DNA from: Streptacidiphilus carbonis
GTDB lineage: Bacteria > Actinomycetota > Actinomycetes > Streptomycetales > Streptomycetaceae
Reading direction: 5' to 3'
DNA: 64,000 nt
NCBI RefSeq assembly: GCF_000787775.1
Contig: NZ_BBPM01000043.1
Location: forward strand, 1 to 64,000
The translations under genes were made by a program, and so were the position numbers. Under the pieces are notes generated by a model. The model was given only the letters and a program-made list of their open reading frames with translations, had not been told where the DNA came from and searched no databases. Of this stretch, positions 47,689 to 55,884 are shown one piece after another (within the stretch, counting starts at the first letter, position 1; each line of letters starts with the position of its first letter).

Positions 47689-49218
47689 TCAGATGTCGCG
47701 GAAGACCTCGATCTGGGCGCCCACCGAGTTGAGGCGTGCGGCCAGGTCCTCGTAGCCGCGGTTGATGACGTAGACGTTGCGCAGCACCGAGGTGCCCTCG
47801 GCGGCCAGCATCGCCAGCAGCAGCACCATGGCCGGGCGCAGCGCCGGCGGGCACATCATCTCGGCGGCGCGCCAGCGGGTCGGTCCCTCGACCAGGACCC
47901 GGTGCGGGTCCATCAGCTGGACGTGGGCGCCGACCCGGTTGAGCTCGGTCAGGTAGACCGAGCGGTTCTCGTACACCCAGTCGTGGACCAGGGTCGAGCC
48001 GTGGGCGCAGGCGGCGATCGCGGCGAAGAAGGGCAGGTTGTCGATGTTGATGCCGGGGAACGGCATCGGGTGGATCTTGTCGACCGGCGCGGACAGCTTG
48101 GAGGGGTGCACGGTGAGGTCGGTCAGCCGGGTGCGGCCGTTGTCGGCCGGGTACTCCGGGCTGCGGTCGCAGTCCAGGCCCATCTCGTCCAGCACGGCGA
48201 GCTCGATCTCGACGAACTCGATCGGGACCCGGCGGATGGTCAGCTCGGAGTTGGTCACCACGGCGGCGGTGAGCAGGCTCATCGCCTCCACCGGGTCCTC
48301 GGAGGGGGCGTAGTCGACGTCGGCGTCGATGACGGCCCGGCCGTGCACGATCAGGGTGGTGGTGCCGATGCCCTCGACGTGGACGCCCAGCCGCTCCAGG
48401 AAGAAGCAGACGTCCTGGACCATGTAGTTGGCGCTGGCGTTGCGGATCACCGTGGTGCCGGGGTGGCGTGCGGCGGCGAGCAGGACGTTCTCGGTCACCG
48501 TGTCGCCGCGCTCGGTCAGTACGATCGCGCGCTGCGGCTCCACGTCGCGTTCGACGGTGGCCCGGTAGCTGCCGGTGGTGGCGCTGACGTGCAACCCGAA
48601 ATGGCGCAGCGCCGAGAGGTGCGGCTGGACGGTGCGGGTGCCCAGGTCGCAGCCGCCGGCGTAGGGGATCTCGAAGCGGTCGGCGCGGTGCAGCAGCGGG
48701 CCGAGGAACATCAGGATGCTGCGGGTGCGCCGGGCCGCGTCCTCGTCCATGGCGGAGAGGTCGAGGGTGGCCGGCGGGGTGATCTCCAGGTCGGTGCCGT
48801 CGTTGATCCAGCGGTGCTTCACGCCGATGCTGGTGAGGACCTCCAGCAGCCGGTAGACCTCCTCGATCCGGGCCGCGCGGCGCAGCGTGGTCTTCCCGGT
48901 GGTGAGCAGGGAGGCGCAGAGCAGGGCCACGCAGGCGTTCTTGCTGGTGCGCACGTCGATGGCGCCGGAGAGCTGGCGGCCGCCGACGACCCGCAGGTTC
49001 ATCGGTCCGGCGACGCCCAGCGAGACGATCTCGCTGTCCAGCGCCTCGCCGATCCGTGCGACCAGGTCCAGGCCGATGTTCTGGCCGCCGGACTCGATAC
49101 GGGCCACGGCGCTCTGGGTGGTGCCGAGGGCGACGGCGAGCTGGGTCTGCGTCCAGCCCTTGTGGGTACGGGCGGCACGGACGAGCTTGCCGATACGGGA
49201 GAGGTAGTCGTCGGTCAC
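47689..49218 (-). CDS. HTH fused to MurA-like enolpyruvyl transferase
   Basis: A 509-residue fusion. Residues 6-58 are an XRE-type HTH (LSRIGKLVRAARTHKGWTQ, QLAVALGTTQSAVARIESG); residues about 72-509 are a UDP-GlcNAc 1-carboxyvinyltransferase fold. Active-site Lys 93 in TSKNACVAL and the Cys at 190 (AGGCDLGTRTVQPH), matching MurA Cys115, are both present, so catalysis and fosfomycin sensitivity are possible. GTG 49218 (VTDDYLSRIG) is preferred; ATG 49254 is possible. Such fusions suggest the enzyme also acts as a DNA-binding regulator of wall synthesis. Confidence 0.8.
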   Translation of the reverse strand: MTDDYLSRIGKLVRAARTHKGWTQTQLAVALGTTQSAVARIESGGQNIGLDLVARIGEALDSEIVSLGVAGPMNLRVVGGRQLSGAIDVRTSKNACVALLCASLLTTGKTTLRRAARIEEVYRLLEVLTSIGVKHRWINDGTDLEITPPATLDLSAMDEDAARRTRSILMFLGPLLHRADRFEIPYAGGCDLGTRTVQPHLSALRHFGLHVSATTGSYRATVERDVEPQRAIVLTERGDTVTENVLLAAARHPGTTVIRNASANYMVQDVCFFLERLGVHVEGIGTTTLIVHGRAVIDADVDYAPSEDPVEAMSLLTAAVVTNSELTIRRVPIEFVEIELAVLDEMGLDCDRSPEYPADNGRTRLTDLTVHPSKLSAPVDKIHPMPFPGINIDNLPFFAAIAACAHGSTLVHDWVYENRSVYLTELNRVGAHVQLMDPHRVLVEGPTRWRAAEMMCPPALRPAMVLLLAMLAAEGTSVLRNVYVINRGYEDLAARLNSVGAQIEVFRDI

Positions 49219-49242
49219 TGCCCGAACGTATCTCACTGATGC

Positions 49243-49255
49243 GATGCAGTGCATC
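49243..49255. promoter_or_regulatory. Palindrome upstream of HTH-MurA gene
   Basis: GATGC-AGT-GCATC is a perfect inverted repeat, 25 bases upstream of the GTG start, with a further GATGC at 49238-49242 next to it. As the gene encodes its own HTH domain, this is a natural candidate site for autoregulation. Confidence 0.45.
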
Positions 49256-49446
49256 TCTGCTGGTCGTGCCGGGGGCCGACCGGGTGAATCCGGCCGGACT
49301 CCGGCCCCCGACCGCACCGACCCGGCCTGACCTGCCACACACCGTCGGACCTGGTGCTGCGGCGGAGGGTCGGGAGACCCGGCGGGGACGCGGGGTGATC
49401 GCGTGGGCGTGGGGAAGATACAGCACGGCCGCGATGCTGTCTCGGC

Positions 49447-49475
49447 GACGCCCCGACGCCCCGACGCCCCGACGC
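49447..49475. repeat. Tandem GACGCCCC repeat
   Basis: Three whole copies of the 8-base unit GACGCCCC (49447-49470) plus a partial fourth (GACGC to 49475) run in tandem. It is in non-coding DNA of the divergent region and is probably a replication-slippage product. Confidence 0.5.
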
Positions 49476-49613
49476 GTCCGCGATCGGGTCGACCGTGGTC
49501 CGGGACCGGACCTCAGCGCTGGGAGGAGGCCCCCGCGCCTGACCCCCGGACCCGGCAAGCCCGATCGGGCCTCCGGCTCCGGCGGTGCAGGCATAGCGTT
49601 CACATCCGTTCCA

Positions 49614-49718
49614 TTGCAACACTCGGATGGGCTGGCGTTGCTTGCGCGCCAACACTGTTGCAACGAAATTGCCGACTTGGCCTGCGATGATAGTGATTTG
49701 ACGCAACAAGGCTGTTGC
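49614..49718. promoter_or_regulatory. Inverted-repeat array before DUF4097 gene
   Basis: TTGCAAC (49614-49620), CAACA-C-TGTTG (49650-49660) overlapping the palindrome GTTGCAAC (49657-49664), and GCAACA-AGGC-TGTTGC (49703-49718). The repeated half-site is CAAC/GTTG. These lie 80-190 bases upstream of the DUF4097 gene in an unusually AT-rich patch, a likely regulator-binding and promoter zone; no cognate regulator is adjacent. Confidence 0.5.
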
Positions 49719-49799
49719 CATATGCACGAAGGCAACGTAGCTTTTCCGTTGTAAGAAACACAGAGCGGCGGCAAGCCGCACGAGTCGACGGAGAACACC

Positions 49800-50462
49800 A
49801 TGCAGACGTTCGCCACCACCGCCCCCATCACCGCCGTCCTGGACATCCCCGCCGGCCGCATCGAGCTCCTCGCCACCGACCAGGCCACCACCACCGTGGA
49901 GGTCCTCCCCGCCAACCCCGACAGGACCCGCGATCTCAAGGCGGCCCAGCGCACGACCGTCGACTACACCGACGGGGTCCTGCGGATCACCGGCCCGGAC
50001 ACGAACCACAACCTGGGCTCCACCGGAGCCCTCCAGGTCACCGTCAACCTGCCCGCCGGCTCGCACCTGCAGGCCACAACGGCTGCCGCCGAGCTGCGCA
50101 CCACCGGCCCGCTGGGCGACGTCGCCTTCGAGGGCGCCTACCGCGAGATCTCCATCGGCCAGGCCGCCGGCCTGCAGCTGACCGCTGTGGACGGCGACGT
50201 CGAGGTCGGTCGCCTCACCGGCTCCGCCCAGATCCGCACCGCCCGCGGCGACATCCGCATCACCGAAGCCGGCAGCGGCACCCTGACCCTGGAGACCCAG
50301 TCCGGCAGCGTCACCGTGGGCGTCGCCCCCGGCGTCTCCGCCTCCCTGGACGCCGCCACCCCCCACGGCCGCATCAGCAACAGCCTCAAGAACGACGGCA
50401 CCACCGGACTCGCCATCCACGCCACCACCAGCAACGGCGACATCACCGCCCACACCCTCTGA
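49800..50462 (+). CDS. DUF4097-type beta-helix protein
   Basis: A 220-residue protein of the DUF4097 (putative adhesin) type, a right-handed beta-helix of short strands: AVLDIPAGRIELLATDQATT, LRITGPDTNHN, LQVTVNLPAGSHLQATT, VDGDVEVGRLTGSAQIRTARGDI, TLETQSGSVTVGVAPG. No signal peptide, so cytoplasmic or surface by other means. ATG 49800 follows GGAGAACACC. Transcribed from an AT-rich region with inverted repeats. Convergent with the DUF1707 gene. Confidence 0.72.
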   Translation: MQTFATTAPITAVLDIPAGRIELLATDQATTTVEVLPANPDRTRDLKAAQRTTVDYTDGVLRITGPDTNHNLGSTGALQVTVNLPAGSHLQATTAAAELRTTGPLGDVAFEGAYREISIGQAAGLQLTAVDGDVEVGRLTGSAQIRTARGDIRITEAGSGTLTLETQSGSVTVGVAPGVSASLDAATPHGRISNSLKNDGTTGLAIHATTSNGDITAHTL

Positions 50463-50501
50463 CGTGGCGGTCCCGGCATCCGCCGGCGGCCTGACGCGTG
50501 G

Positions 50502-51128
50502 TCAGCGCGGCAGCCGCCGGCCGATGGTCCGCCTGGTGTTCCGCACGGTGATGCGCCCGAAGGACTTCTTGCCGACCAGCTCCACCCGCAGCGCGACCGG
50601 CGCATCGGGGTCCGGTGCCCCACGGAACTTGACCTTGCTGAACTCCAGGTTCAGGGCGTCGGCATTGACCACGACACCCGGCCTGGTGATCAGCGTCAGA
50701 TTCCCGCCGTTCATCTCCATGTCGATCCGCAGGGTGTCCTGAGTGATCACCGCCTGGGTGAAGTCGAGCGTCACCTTGCAGAACTGCGTGGCGAGCACCA
50801 GTCTCCGCGGAACCACCCAGCCCCCGACCCGTTCGACCGGACTGAACTTCTGGTCGATCCGGAGCACGTCCTTGACATCCGCCACGGCCGCGCCGGTCGA
50901 GGCCGCCACGGGCGGCAGGTCGGCCGTGAGCGCTGCGAGTTCGCTGAGGGTCCGCGCCTCCAGAGCCGCCTCCAGACGCTCGTCCAGCTCGGCCGCCGTC
51001 AGCCGCCCGTCGCCGGCCCCGACCCGCAGCACCTCCACCACCCGGTCCCGGTCCGCATGAGAGGCCCGCAACTCGGGCGACGGGACGGGGCGGGAGCCCT
51101 TCCCGGTGGGCGAGATCTCTGGTCCCAT
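50502..51128 (-). CDS. DUF1707-domain protein
   Basis: A 208-residue protein. The N-terminal DUF1707 region is SHADRDRVVEVLRVGAGDGRLTAAELDERLEAALEARTLSELAALTADLP, an actinobacterial domain of small predicted DNA-binding or protein-binding proteins (DUF1707/SHOCT-like). The C-terminal half is a beta-rich LiaF-like domain (FSPVERVGGWVVPRRL ... RIDMEMNGGNLTLITRPGVVV). No membrane segment. ATG 51128 chosen at MGPEISPTG. LiaF-type domains negatively control envelope-stress responses, but the function here is unproven. Confidence 0.75.
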   Translation of the reverse strand: MGPEISPTGKGSRPVPSPELRASHADRDRVVEVLRVGAGDGRLTAAELDERLEAALEARTLSELAALTADLPPVAASTGAAVADVKDVLRIDQKFSPVERVGGWVVPRRLVLATQFCKVTLDFTQAVITQDTLRIDMEMNGGNLTLITRPGVVVNADALNLEFSKVKFRGAPDPDAPVALRVELVGKKSFGRITVRNTRRTIGRRLPR

Positions 51129-51443
51129 GCTTCCGTCTTCCGTCCTGCTCCGTCGAGGGCCTTCGCGTGACCGCAGCCGGCAGTGCGTCCAGGCACCAAC
51201 GCTATAGCGCGATTTGGGCCCCGGACCAGGCCCCGACCAGCAGCACGACGACCGGCGGCTCGCCACGGACTGCGGCACCCGGGCCGCCGCGGCACCCAGC
51301 GTGACGCTGCCGCGCTCTCCCACGTGCATGAACACGCGGCGCACACCTACGAAATCCATGGCGGGCGATCAGATACCGAAACAGCATGTACATCATTGAT
51401 TCCGTCTTTGACCGGATGAGTGGGGCGCGGCAGGCTGCCAGTC
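51129..51443. other. Region between DUF1707 and beta-lactamase remnant
   Basis: Divergent region without supported gene. An AT-richer stretch around 51376-51412 (AGCATGTACATCATTGATTC) is the likely promoter of the truncated beta-lactamase gene. No repeat was recognised. Confidence 0.4.
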
Positions 51444-52007
51444 ATGCCTTCCTCGACCTCTCGAACGGCCAAGCTCACAGCGCCTCTCGTGCTGGTATCG
51501 GCTCTCCTGGGCGGATGCGCGGCGAGTCACGGGGCCGTAGCGACCGGCGTGGCATCCACCACCGCGGCGGCGGCAACCGCCCCGGAGCCCTCGCAGACCC
51601 TGGCGGCGCAGACGAAGGCCTTCGCCGCGATCGAGCGCCGTTACCACGCCCGGCTCGGCGTCCATGTGCTGGACACCGCGAACGGACGCACCGTCACCTA
51701 CCGGGCGGACGAGCGATTCGCCTTCGCTTCGACCTACAAGGCCCTCGCCGCCGGGATCCTGCTCAAGCGGGACACGGACGCGCAGCTCGACCACGTCGTC
51801 AGCTACCGCGCCTCGGACCTGGCCCCGTACTCGCCGATCACGTCGAAGCACGTGGGCACCGGGATGAGCGTGCGCGACCTCATCGCGGCGGCGCTGGACT
51901 ACAGCGACAACACCGCCGCGAACCTGCTGCTCACCGCGGGCGCGTCCTCCTACGACGCCCTGATCGCGGACGCCACCAGGGCCGCCCTGGCCGCACTCGG
52001 CCGCTGA
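51444..52007 (+). pseudogene. Class A beta-lactamase with internal deletion
   Basis: A 187-residue frame beginning MPSSTSRTAK with a lipobox (LLGGC). The active-site Ser motif STYK (Ser 96) and SDN (154-156) are present, but right after SDNTAANLLLTAG the frame jumps to SSYDALIADATRAALAALGR, which matches the extreme C-terminal helix of class A enzymes. The omega loop with Glu166 and the KTG motif are missing, about 110 residues. The frame stays open, so a clean in-frame deletion occurred. No hydrolysis is expected; normal length is about 300. Confidence 0.75.
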
Positions 52008-52060
52008 CGGGTGTCCGCAACGAGTGTCCGCAACGGGAGTCCGCAGTCGGCGCACCACGG

Positions 52061-54031
52061 CTACACCTCGATGTGCGAACCCATGATGACCGTGCGGTCG
52101 CGGGGGAGGCCGAAGTACTCGGCGGCGTCGGCGGTGATGTAGGAGGTGGCGATGAACAGCCGCTTGCGCCAGGGCGCCATCGTCGGGGCCTTCCCGCGCC
52201 GCAGCTCGATCGTCGACAGGAAGTAGGACGCCCGGTCGGGCTGCAGCGGTCCTTCGGTCTGGGCCGGATCGAGCATCGCCAGTGCGCCGGGCACGTCCAG
52301 GGTCTCCATGTAGCCGAACCGGGCGGCGACGTGCACGATCCCGTCGTCGGCGTAGCCGAGGTGGTCCACGACGATCCGCTCGTCGGCGGGGACGCGCGGC
52401 ACCGTCTCGGTCTCGATGGAGAGGATGACGATCTGGTCGTGCCGTACATGGTTGTGCTCGACGTTGGCCCGCAGGGCCAGCGGCGTGGTCTGCAGGCCCC
52501 GGTTGAGGAAGACGGCCGTGCCCGGGACCCGCGAGGTCGCGACCTCCCCGCTGCGGAGGCGGTCGACGAACTCGCGCAGCGGGCCCTCGCGCCGCTCCCG
52601 CTCCTGGGTGACCAGTTGACGTCCGCGCTGCCAGGTCGTCATGACCGTGAACGCCGACAGGCCGATCAGCAGCGGCAGCCACGCACCGTGGACGAGCTTG
52701 GTCAGGTTGGCGGCGAAGAACAGCAGATCCACCGTCAGCAGCACTGCGGCCCCGACGCCCACCACCCACTTCGGCGTGCCCCATTTCGCGCGGGCGACGT
52801 AGAAGAACAGCAGGGTGGTGATGGTGATGGTCCCGGTGACGGCCATGCCGAAGGCGAAAGCCAGCGCGGCCGAGCTGCGGAAGGCGAAGACCAGGGTCAG
52901 CACGGAGACCATCAGCAGCCAGTTGATCCACGGGACGTAGATCTGGCCGATGGTGGACTCGGAGGTGTGCGCGATCCGCAGCCGGGGGAGGTAGCCGAGC
53001 TGGGCGGCCTGGTAGGCGACCGAGTACGCGCCCGTGATCACGGCCTGGGAGGCGATGACGGTGGCGGCCGTGGCGAGCACCACCATCGCCACCCGTCCCC
53101 AGCCGGGCACCAGCAGGAAGAACGGGCTGCTGACGTTGGACCGGTCGGCGAGGATCAGCGCCCCCTGGCCGAGGTAGCTCAGGACGCAGGCGGGGAAGAC
53201 CACGAACATCCAGGCCCGGGTGATCGGCCGGCGGCCGAAGTGGCCCATGTCGGCGTAGAGCGCCTCGGCGCCGGTGACCGCGAGCACGACCGCGGCCAGG
53301 GCGAAGAAGGCGGTGCCGAAGTGGCCCACCAGGAAGGTCAGGGCATAAGTCGGGGACAGCGCCCGGAGGATGGACGGGTGGTCGGCGATCCCGGCGATCC
53401 CGCAGGCGCCGATGGCCGTGAACCAGAGGATCATGACCGGCCCGAACACCCGCCCGACCGCCGCGGTCCCCCTGCGCTGAACCAGGAACAGCACCACGAT
53501 GATCAGCGCGGTGACCGGCACCACGGCGCTCCCCAGCGAGGGCTGGACGACCTTCATCCCCTCGACCGCGGACAGCACCGAGATCGCCGGGGTGATCATG
53601 CTGTCGCCGAAGAACAGCGAGGCGCCGAAGATGCCCAGCCCGGCCAGCACGGCGGCGGCCCGTCGGCCCCGTTGCGAGCCCCAGCGCCGCACCAGGGTGA
53701 TCAGCGCCATGATGCCGCCCTCGCCGTCGTTGTCGGCGCGCATCGCCAGCAGGACGTAGGTGATCCAGACGATGAACACCACCGACCAGAACACCAGCGA
53801 CACCACCCCGTACACGTTCTGCGTGGTGACCGGGACGGGGTGCGGGTCCTTCGGGTCGAACACGGTCTGCAGTGTGTAGATCGGACTGGTCCCCAGGTCG
53901 CCGAAGACGACGCCCAGCGCGGCGACGGTCAGCCCGAGGCGCAGGACGCCACGCGGGGTCGAGTGCCCGGCCTGCGGCGGCTCGCCCCCGGGGCCGGTGT
54001 CCGGCACGGTTCCCTGCCGGTCCTCGGCCAT
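52061..54031 (-). CDS. kup: Kup-type potassium uptake protein
   Basis: A 656-residue KUP/HAK/KT-family K+ transporter. GVLRLGLTVAALGVVFGDLGTSPIYTLQ is the family opening; the core contains about 12 membrane segments (for example MALITLVRRWG, GVVSLVFWSVVFIVWITYVLLAMRADNDGEGG, FGTAFFALAAVVLAVTGAEALYADMGHFG), and a cytoplasmic C-terminal domain of about 170 residues ends YFGLPRDRTVIMGSHIEV. ATG 54031 with AGGAG upstream. The family imports K+ under low potassium. No riboswitch of the ydaO type is recognised in the 216 bases upstream. Confidence 0.9.
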   Translation of the reverse strand: MAEDRQGTVPDTGPGGEPPQAGHSTPRGVLRLGLTVAALGVVFGDLGTSPIYTLQTVFDPKDPHPVPVTTQNVYGVVSLVFWSVVFIVWITYVLLAMRADNDGEGGIMALITLVRRWGSQRGRRAAAVLAGLGIFGASLFFGDSMITPAISVLSAVEGMKVVQPSLGSAVVPVTALIIVVLFLVQRRGTAAVGRVFGPVMILWFTAIGACGIAGIADHPSILRALSPTYALTFLVGHFGTAFFALAAVVLAVTGAEALYADMGHFGRRPITRAWMFVVFPACVLSYLGQGALILADRSNVSSPFFLLVPGWGRVAMVVLATAATVIASQAVITGAYSVAYQAAQLGYLPRLRIAHTSESTIGQIYVPWINWLLMVSVLTLVFAFRSSAALAFAFGMAVTGTITITTLLFFYVARAKWGTPKWVVGVGAAVLLTVDLLFFAANLTKLVHGAWLPLLIGLSAFTVMTTWQRGRQLVTQERERREGPLREFVDRLRSGEVATSRVPGTAVFLNRGLQTTPLALRANVEHNHVRHDQIVILSIETETVPRVPADERIVVDHLGYADDGIVHVAARFGYMETLDVPGALAMLDPAQTEGPLQPDRASYFLSTIELRRGKAPTMAPWRKRLFIATSYITADAAEYFGLPRDRTVIMGSHIEV

Positions 54032-54212
54032 GGTGGTCCTCCTCAGCGGCGGCTGACGAACACCAGGTCAGGCGTTCGTCAGGTCGGATGCACTGTGGCG
54101 GACGATACCCACCGCGCGCCCCCGGGCGTCGCCCAGGGCGTCCCGCGCCCCTTCCGTGTCCCGCCGTCACCGGCCCGGTGGTTCAGGCCCCGGTCGGGAG
54201 CTCGCGGCGCCC

Positions 54213-54251
54213 GGCCTGCGATCACGGCATGGGATCACGGCCTGCGATCAC
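54213..54251. repeat. Three 13-bp tandem repeats
   Basis: GGCCTGCGATCAC (54213-54225), GGCATGGGATCAC (54226-54238) and GGCCTGCGATCAC (54239-54251) are head-to-tail. The last unit overlaps the stop codon of the SnoaL-like gene (54248-54250), so the stop lies inside the repeat. Located between that gene and the kup leader. Confidence 0.55.
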
Positions 54252-55279
54252 GTGTTCGCAGGCTGGGGCGCTTCCGCGGCGAGGCCGACCAGGGACTGGT
54301 AGGCGGCGTTGCCGAGGAGGCTCGCGTCGTAGACGGCGGTCAGCCGGCTGATCCGGCCGGCGGCGTCGAGTTCGAGGCAGGTGTGGCCGCGCCGCATCGG
54401 GGTGGCGCCCGGAGCGGCCGACCACTCGTAGCCGCCGCCCTGGGGGCTGCCCTCGGCGTGGACCAGGGCGGCCCCCGGGCCGTAGGGGAGCTGCCCGAGC
54501 GCCCGGGTGTAGTAGCGCTGGGCCTGGGCCGCGCCGCGGATGCGGGTGTGCGCGGCCATGTCCTCATGGACCACGTCGTAGGACATCAGGGCGACGGCCG
54601 CAGCGGCGTCGCCCGCCGCGAACGCGGCCTGCAGCGCCTGGGCGGCCCGGACGACGGCGGGGTCCGCGTTCTGCCGGGGGTCGTCGAAGTCGGTGGGGTA
54701 GTCGGCGGCGACGGTGTTCGGGGAGAGGGAACTGCGGCCGTCCCAGTAGTCGACCCAGCGGACGACCTTGCGGTGGCGGTCGAAGGTGACGGTGGAGAGC
54801 GCCCGCAACTCGTTGCCGAAGAACGAGGGGGTGTCGACGAACTCGACTGCGGCGCTGCGTGCGTCGCCGACGATGCGCAGCGGATAGGAGACCGCGTCCG
54901 CGGGCCGGCTCGGCAGGTAGGGGGTGAAGAAGTCGTTCAGCGTCTGCCAGTCGCGCATGGCGACGCCCAGGGAGGCGTCGATGTAGCAGGTGTTCGCCCT
55001 GGAGAAGTAGGACATGAATCCGGCGGCGTCGTGCCTGCTCTTGGCGGCGAAGCAGCCGCGGAGGATGGCGGCGACCTCGGGGCTGCAGTGCGAGGTGTCC
55101 GTGACCTCGGGCGGGTAGGGCAGTCCCCGGCCCCTGTTGCCCGCCGTTGGGGCCGCACTCGCCGTTCCGGCCGCCAGGACCCCGGCGGTGCCGAGGGCCG
55201 CGGTCGTCCCGGCCATGGCCCCGGCGCGGAGCAGCGCGCGCCTGGTCGTCGTTCCCTGCTGCTGATCAGCGTGGTCCAT
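54248..55279 (-). CDS. Tat-exported SnoaL-like protein
   Basis: A 343-residue exported protein. TTTRRALLRAGAMAG (RR at 14-15) and an Ala-rich stretch form a Tat signal (cleavage near TASAAP). Two NTF2/SnoaL-like units follow: CSPEVAAILRGCFAAKSRHDAAGFMSYF...RVVRWVDYWD and PAVVRAAQALQAAFAAGDAAAAVALMSYDVVHEDM ... VYDASLLG. ATG 55279 follows AAGGA. The fold binds small ligands or acts as isomerase/hydrolase; substrate unknown. Same direction as VOC gene upstream (gap 29 bases). Confidence 0.7.
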   Translation of the reverse strand: MDHADQQQGTTTRRALLRAGAMAGTTAALGTAGVLAAGTASAAPTAGNRGRGLPYPPEVTDTSHCSPEVAAILRGCFAAKSRHDAAGFMSYFSRANTCYIDASLGVAMRDWQTLNDFFTPYLPSRPADAVSYPLRIVGDARSAAVEFVDTPSFFGNELRALSTVTFDRHRKVVRWVDYWDGRSSLSPNTVAADYPTDFDDPRQNADPAVVRAAQALQAAFAAGDAAAAVALMSYDVVHEDMAAHTRIRGAAQAQRYYTRALGQLPYGPGAALVHAEGSPQGGGYEWSAAPGATPMRRGHTCLELDAAGRISRLTAVYDASLLGNAAYQSLVGLAAEAPQPANT

Positions 55280-55308
55280 CGGTGATTCCTTGTCGTCGGC
55301 GCGGCCGG

Positions 55309-55710
55309 TCATGCAGCGGGCCCTGTGGGCCCCGCGGGCTCTGTGGGCTCTGCGGGAAGGGAGGCGATCAGGTCGAACTCGTTGCCCTGCGGGTCGGCGA
55401 AGGTGGTCCAGCGGACCCCCGGCTTCTCGGCCTCGGCGACGGGTACGGCGCCGAGGCCGGTCAGCCGCTTGCTCTCGGCCTCGAACTCGTCGGTCCACAG
55501 GTCGAGGTGGAGGCGGTTCTTGACCGACTTCCGCTCCGGGACCTTCCAGAAGGCGAGCTTCGGGCCCTGGGCCGGGTCGGCGGCGTCGATCGCGGCGCTC
55601 TCGGTGGTCGCGCCCGGATTGACCGGACGGTGGAGGACCTCCGACCAGAACGCGGCGAGGGCGGCGGCGTCGGCGGCGTCGATGCTGAGGCCGATGACAG
55701 AGGTGGTCAT
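55309..55710 (-). CDS. VOC-family (glyoxalase-like) protein
   Basis: A 133-residue vicinal-oxygen-chelate protein with both beta-alpha-beta-beta-beta units: VIGLSIDAADAAALAAFWSEVLHRPV and RLHLDLWTDEFEAESKRLTGLGA, ending RWTTFADPQGNEFDLIASL. Metal ligands His (RLHLDL) and Glu (GNEFDL) are visible. May be glyoxalase-like, fosfomycin-resistance-like or other; no catalytic pairing decides it. Divergent from a MarR gene with a perfect operator; likely co-regulated with the SnoaL-like gene. Confidence 0.78.
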   Translation of the reverse strand: MTTSVIGLSIDAADAAALAAFWSEVLHRPVNPGATTESAAIDAADPAQGPKLAFWKVPERKSVKNRLHLDLWTDEFEAESKRLTGLGAVPVAEAEKPGVRWTTFADPQGNEFDLIASLPAEPTEPAGPTGPAA

Positions 55711-55786
55711 GCTTGCTTCCTCTTCTGCTTGGTATCGGGGTCCGGCAGAGCTGTCCAGGACGGGCGACGGGGTCGCCCGCAGCGCT

Positions 55787-55810
55787 CTTCGGTTAAACCG
55801 TTAACTGAAG
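55787..55810. promoter_or_regulatory. Near-palindrome upstream of VOC gene
   Basis: CTTCGGTTAA (55787-55796) and TTAACTGAAG (55801-55810) are inverted repeats with one mismatch. It lies 77 bases upstream of the VOC start, between the two divergent genes, possibly a second regulator site or the promoter. Confidence 0.4.
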
Positions 55811-55835
55811 CTACCTCTGCATCACTTCACGATGC

Positions 55836-55860
55836 AAGTCATTCGACTGACGAATGACTT
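55836..55860. promoter_or_regulatory. MarR operator
   Basis: AAGTCATTCG (55836-55845) and CGAATGACTT (55851-55860) are perfect ten-base reverse complements with a five-base spacer, 25 bases before the MarR start. Typical MarR operator size and symmetry, in an AT-rich divergent region. Confidence 0.7.
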
Positions 55861-55884
55861 CAACGCTTAAGCTATTCTGGTGTC

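Larger units (their letters stand above)
49219..49799. other. Divergent control region
   Basis: No gene supported. It contains a palindrome near the MurA-fusion start (49243-49255), a tandem GACGCCCC run (49447-49475), and a TTG/CAAC-rich block (49614-49720) with inverted repeats before the DUF4097 gene. A tiny frame ATG 49722 to TAA 49754 (MHEGNVAFPL) could be a leader peptide but is unsupported. Confidence 0.45.

Noticed and set aside
49722-49754. Ten-codon leader peptide MHEGNVAFPL
   Set aside because: No ribosome-binding site and no attenuator stem that would explain a leader; may be chance.
46892-49954. Minus-strand frame of 1020 codons
   Set aside because: Only its last 236 codons (from ATG 47602) look like protein; the upstream part is a shadow of the HTH-MurA gene.
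54032-54247. Possible c-di-AMP (ydaO-type) riboswitch before kup
   Set aside because: No conserved ydaO core or pairing pattern was recognised; the leader contains only simple repeats.
51386-55285. Plus-strand frame of 1299 codons
   Set aside because: Low-complexity Gly/Arg/Asp frame opposite kup and the SnoaL-like gene.
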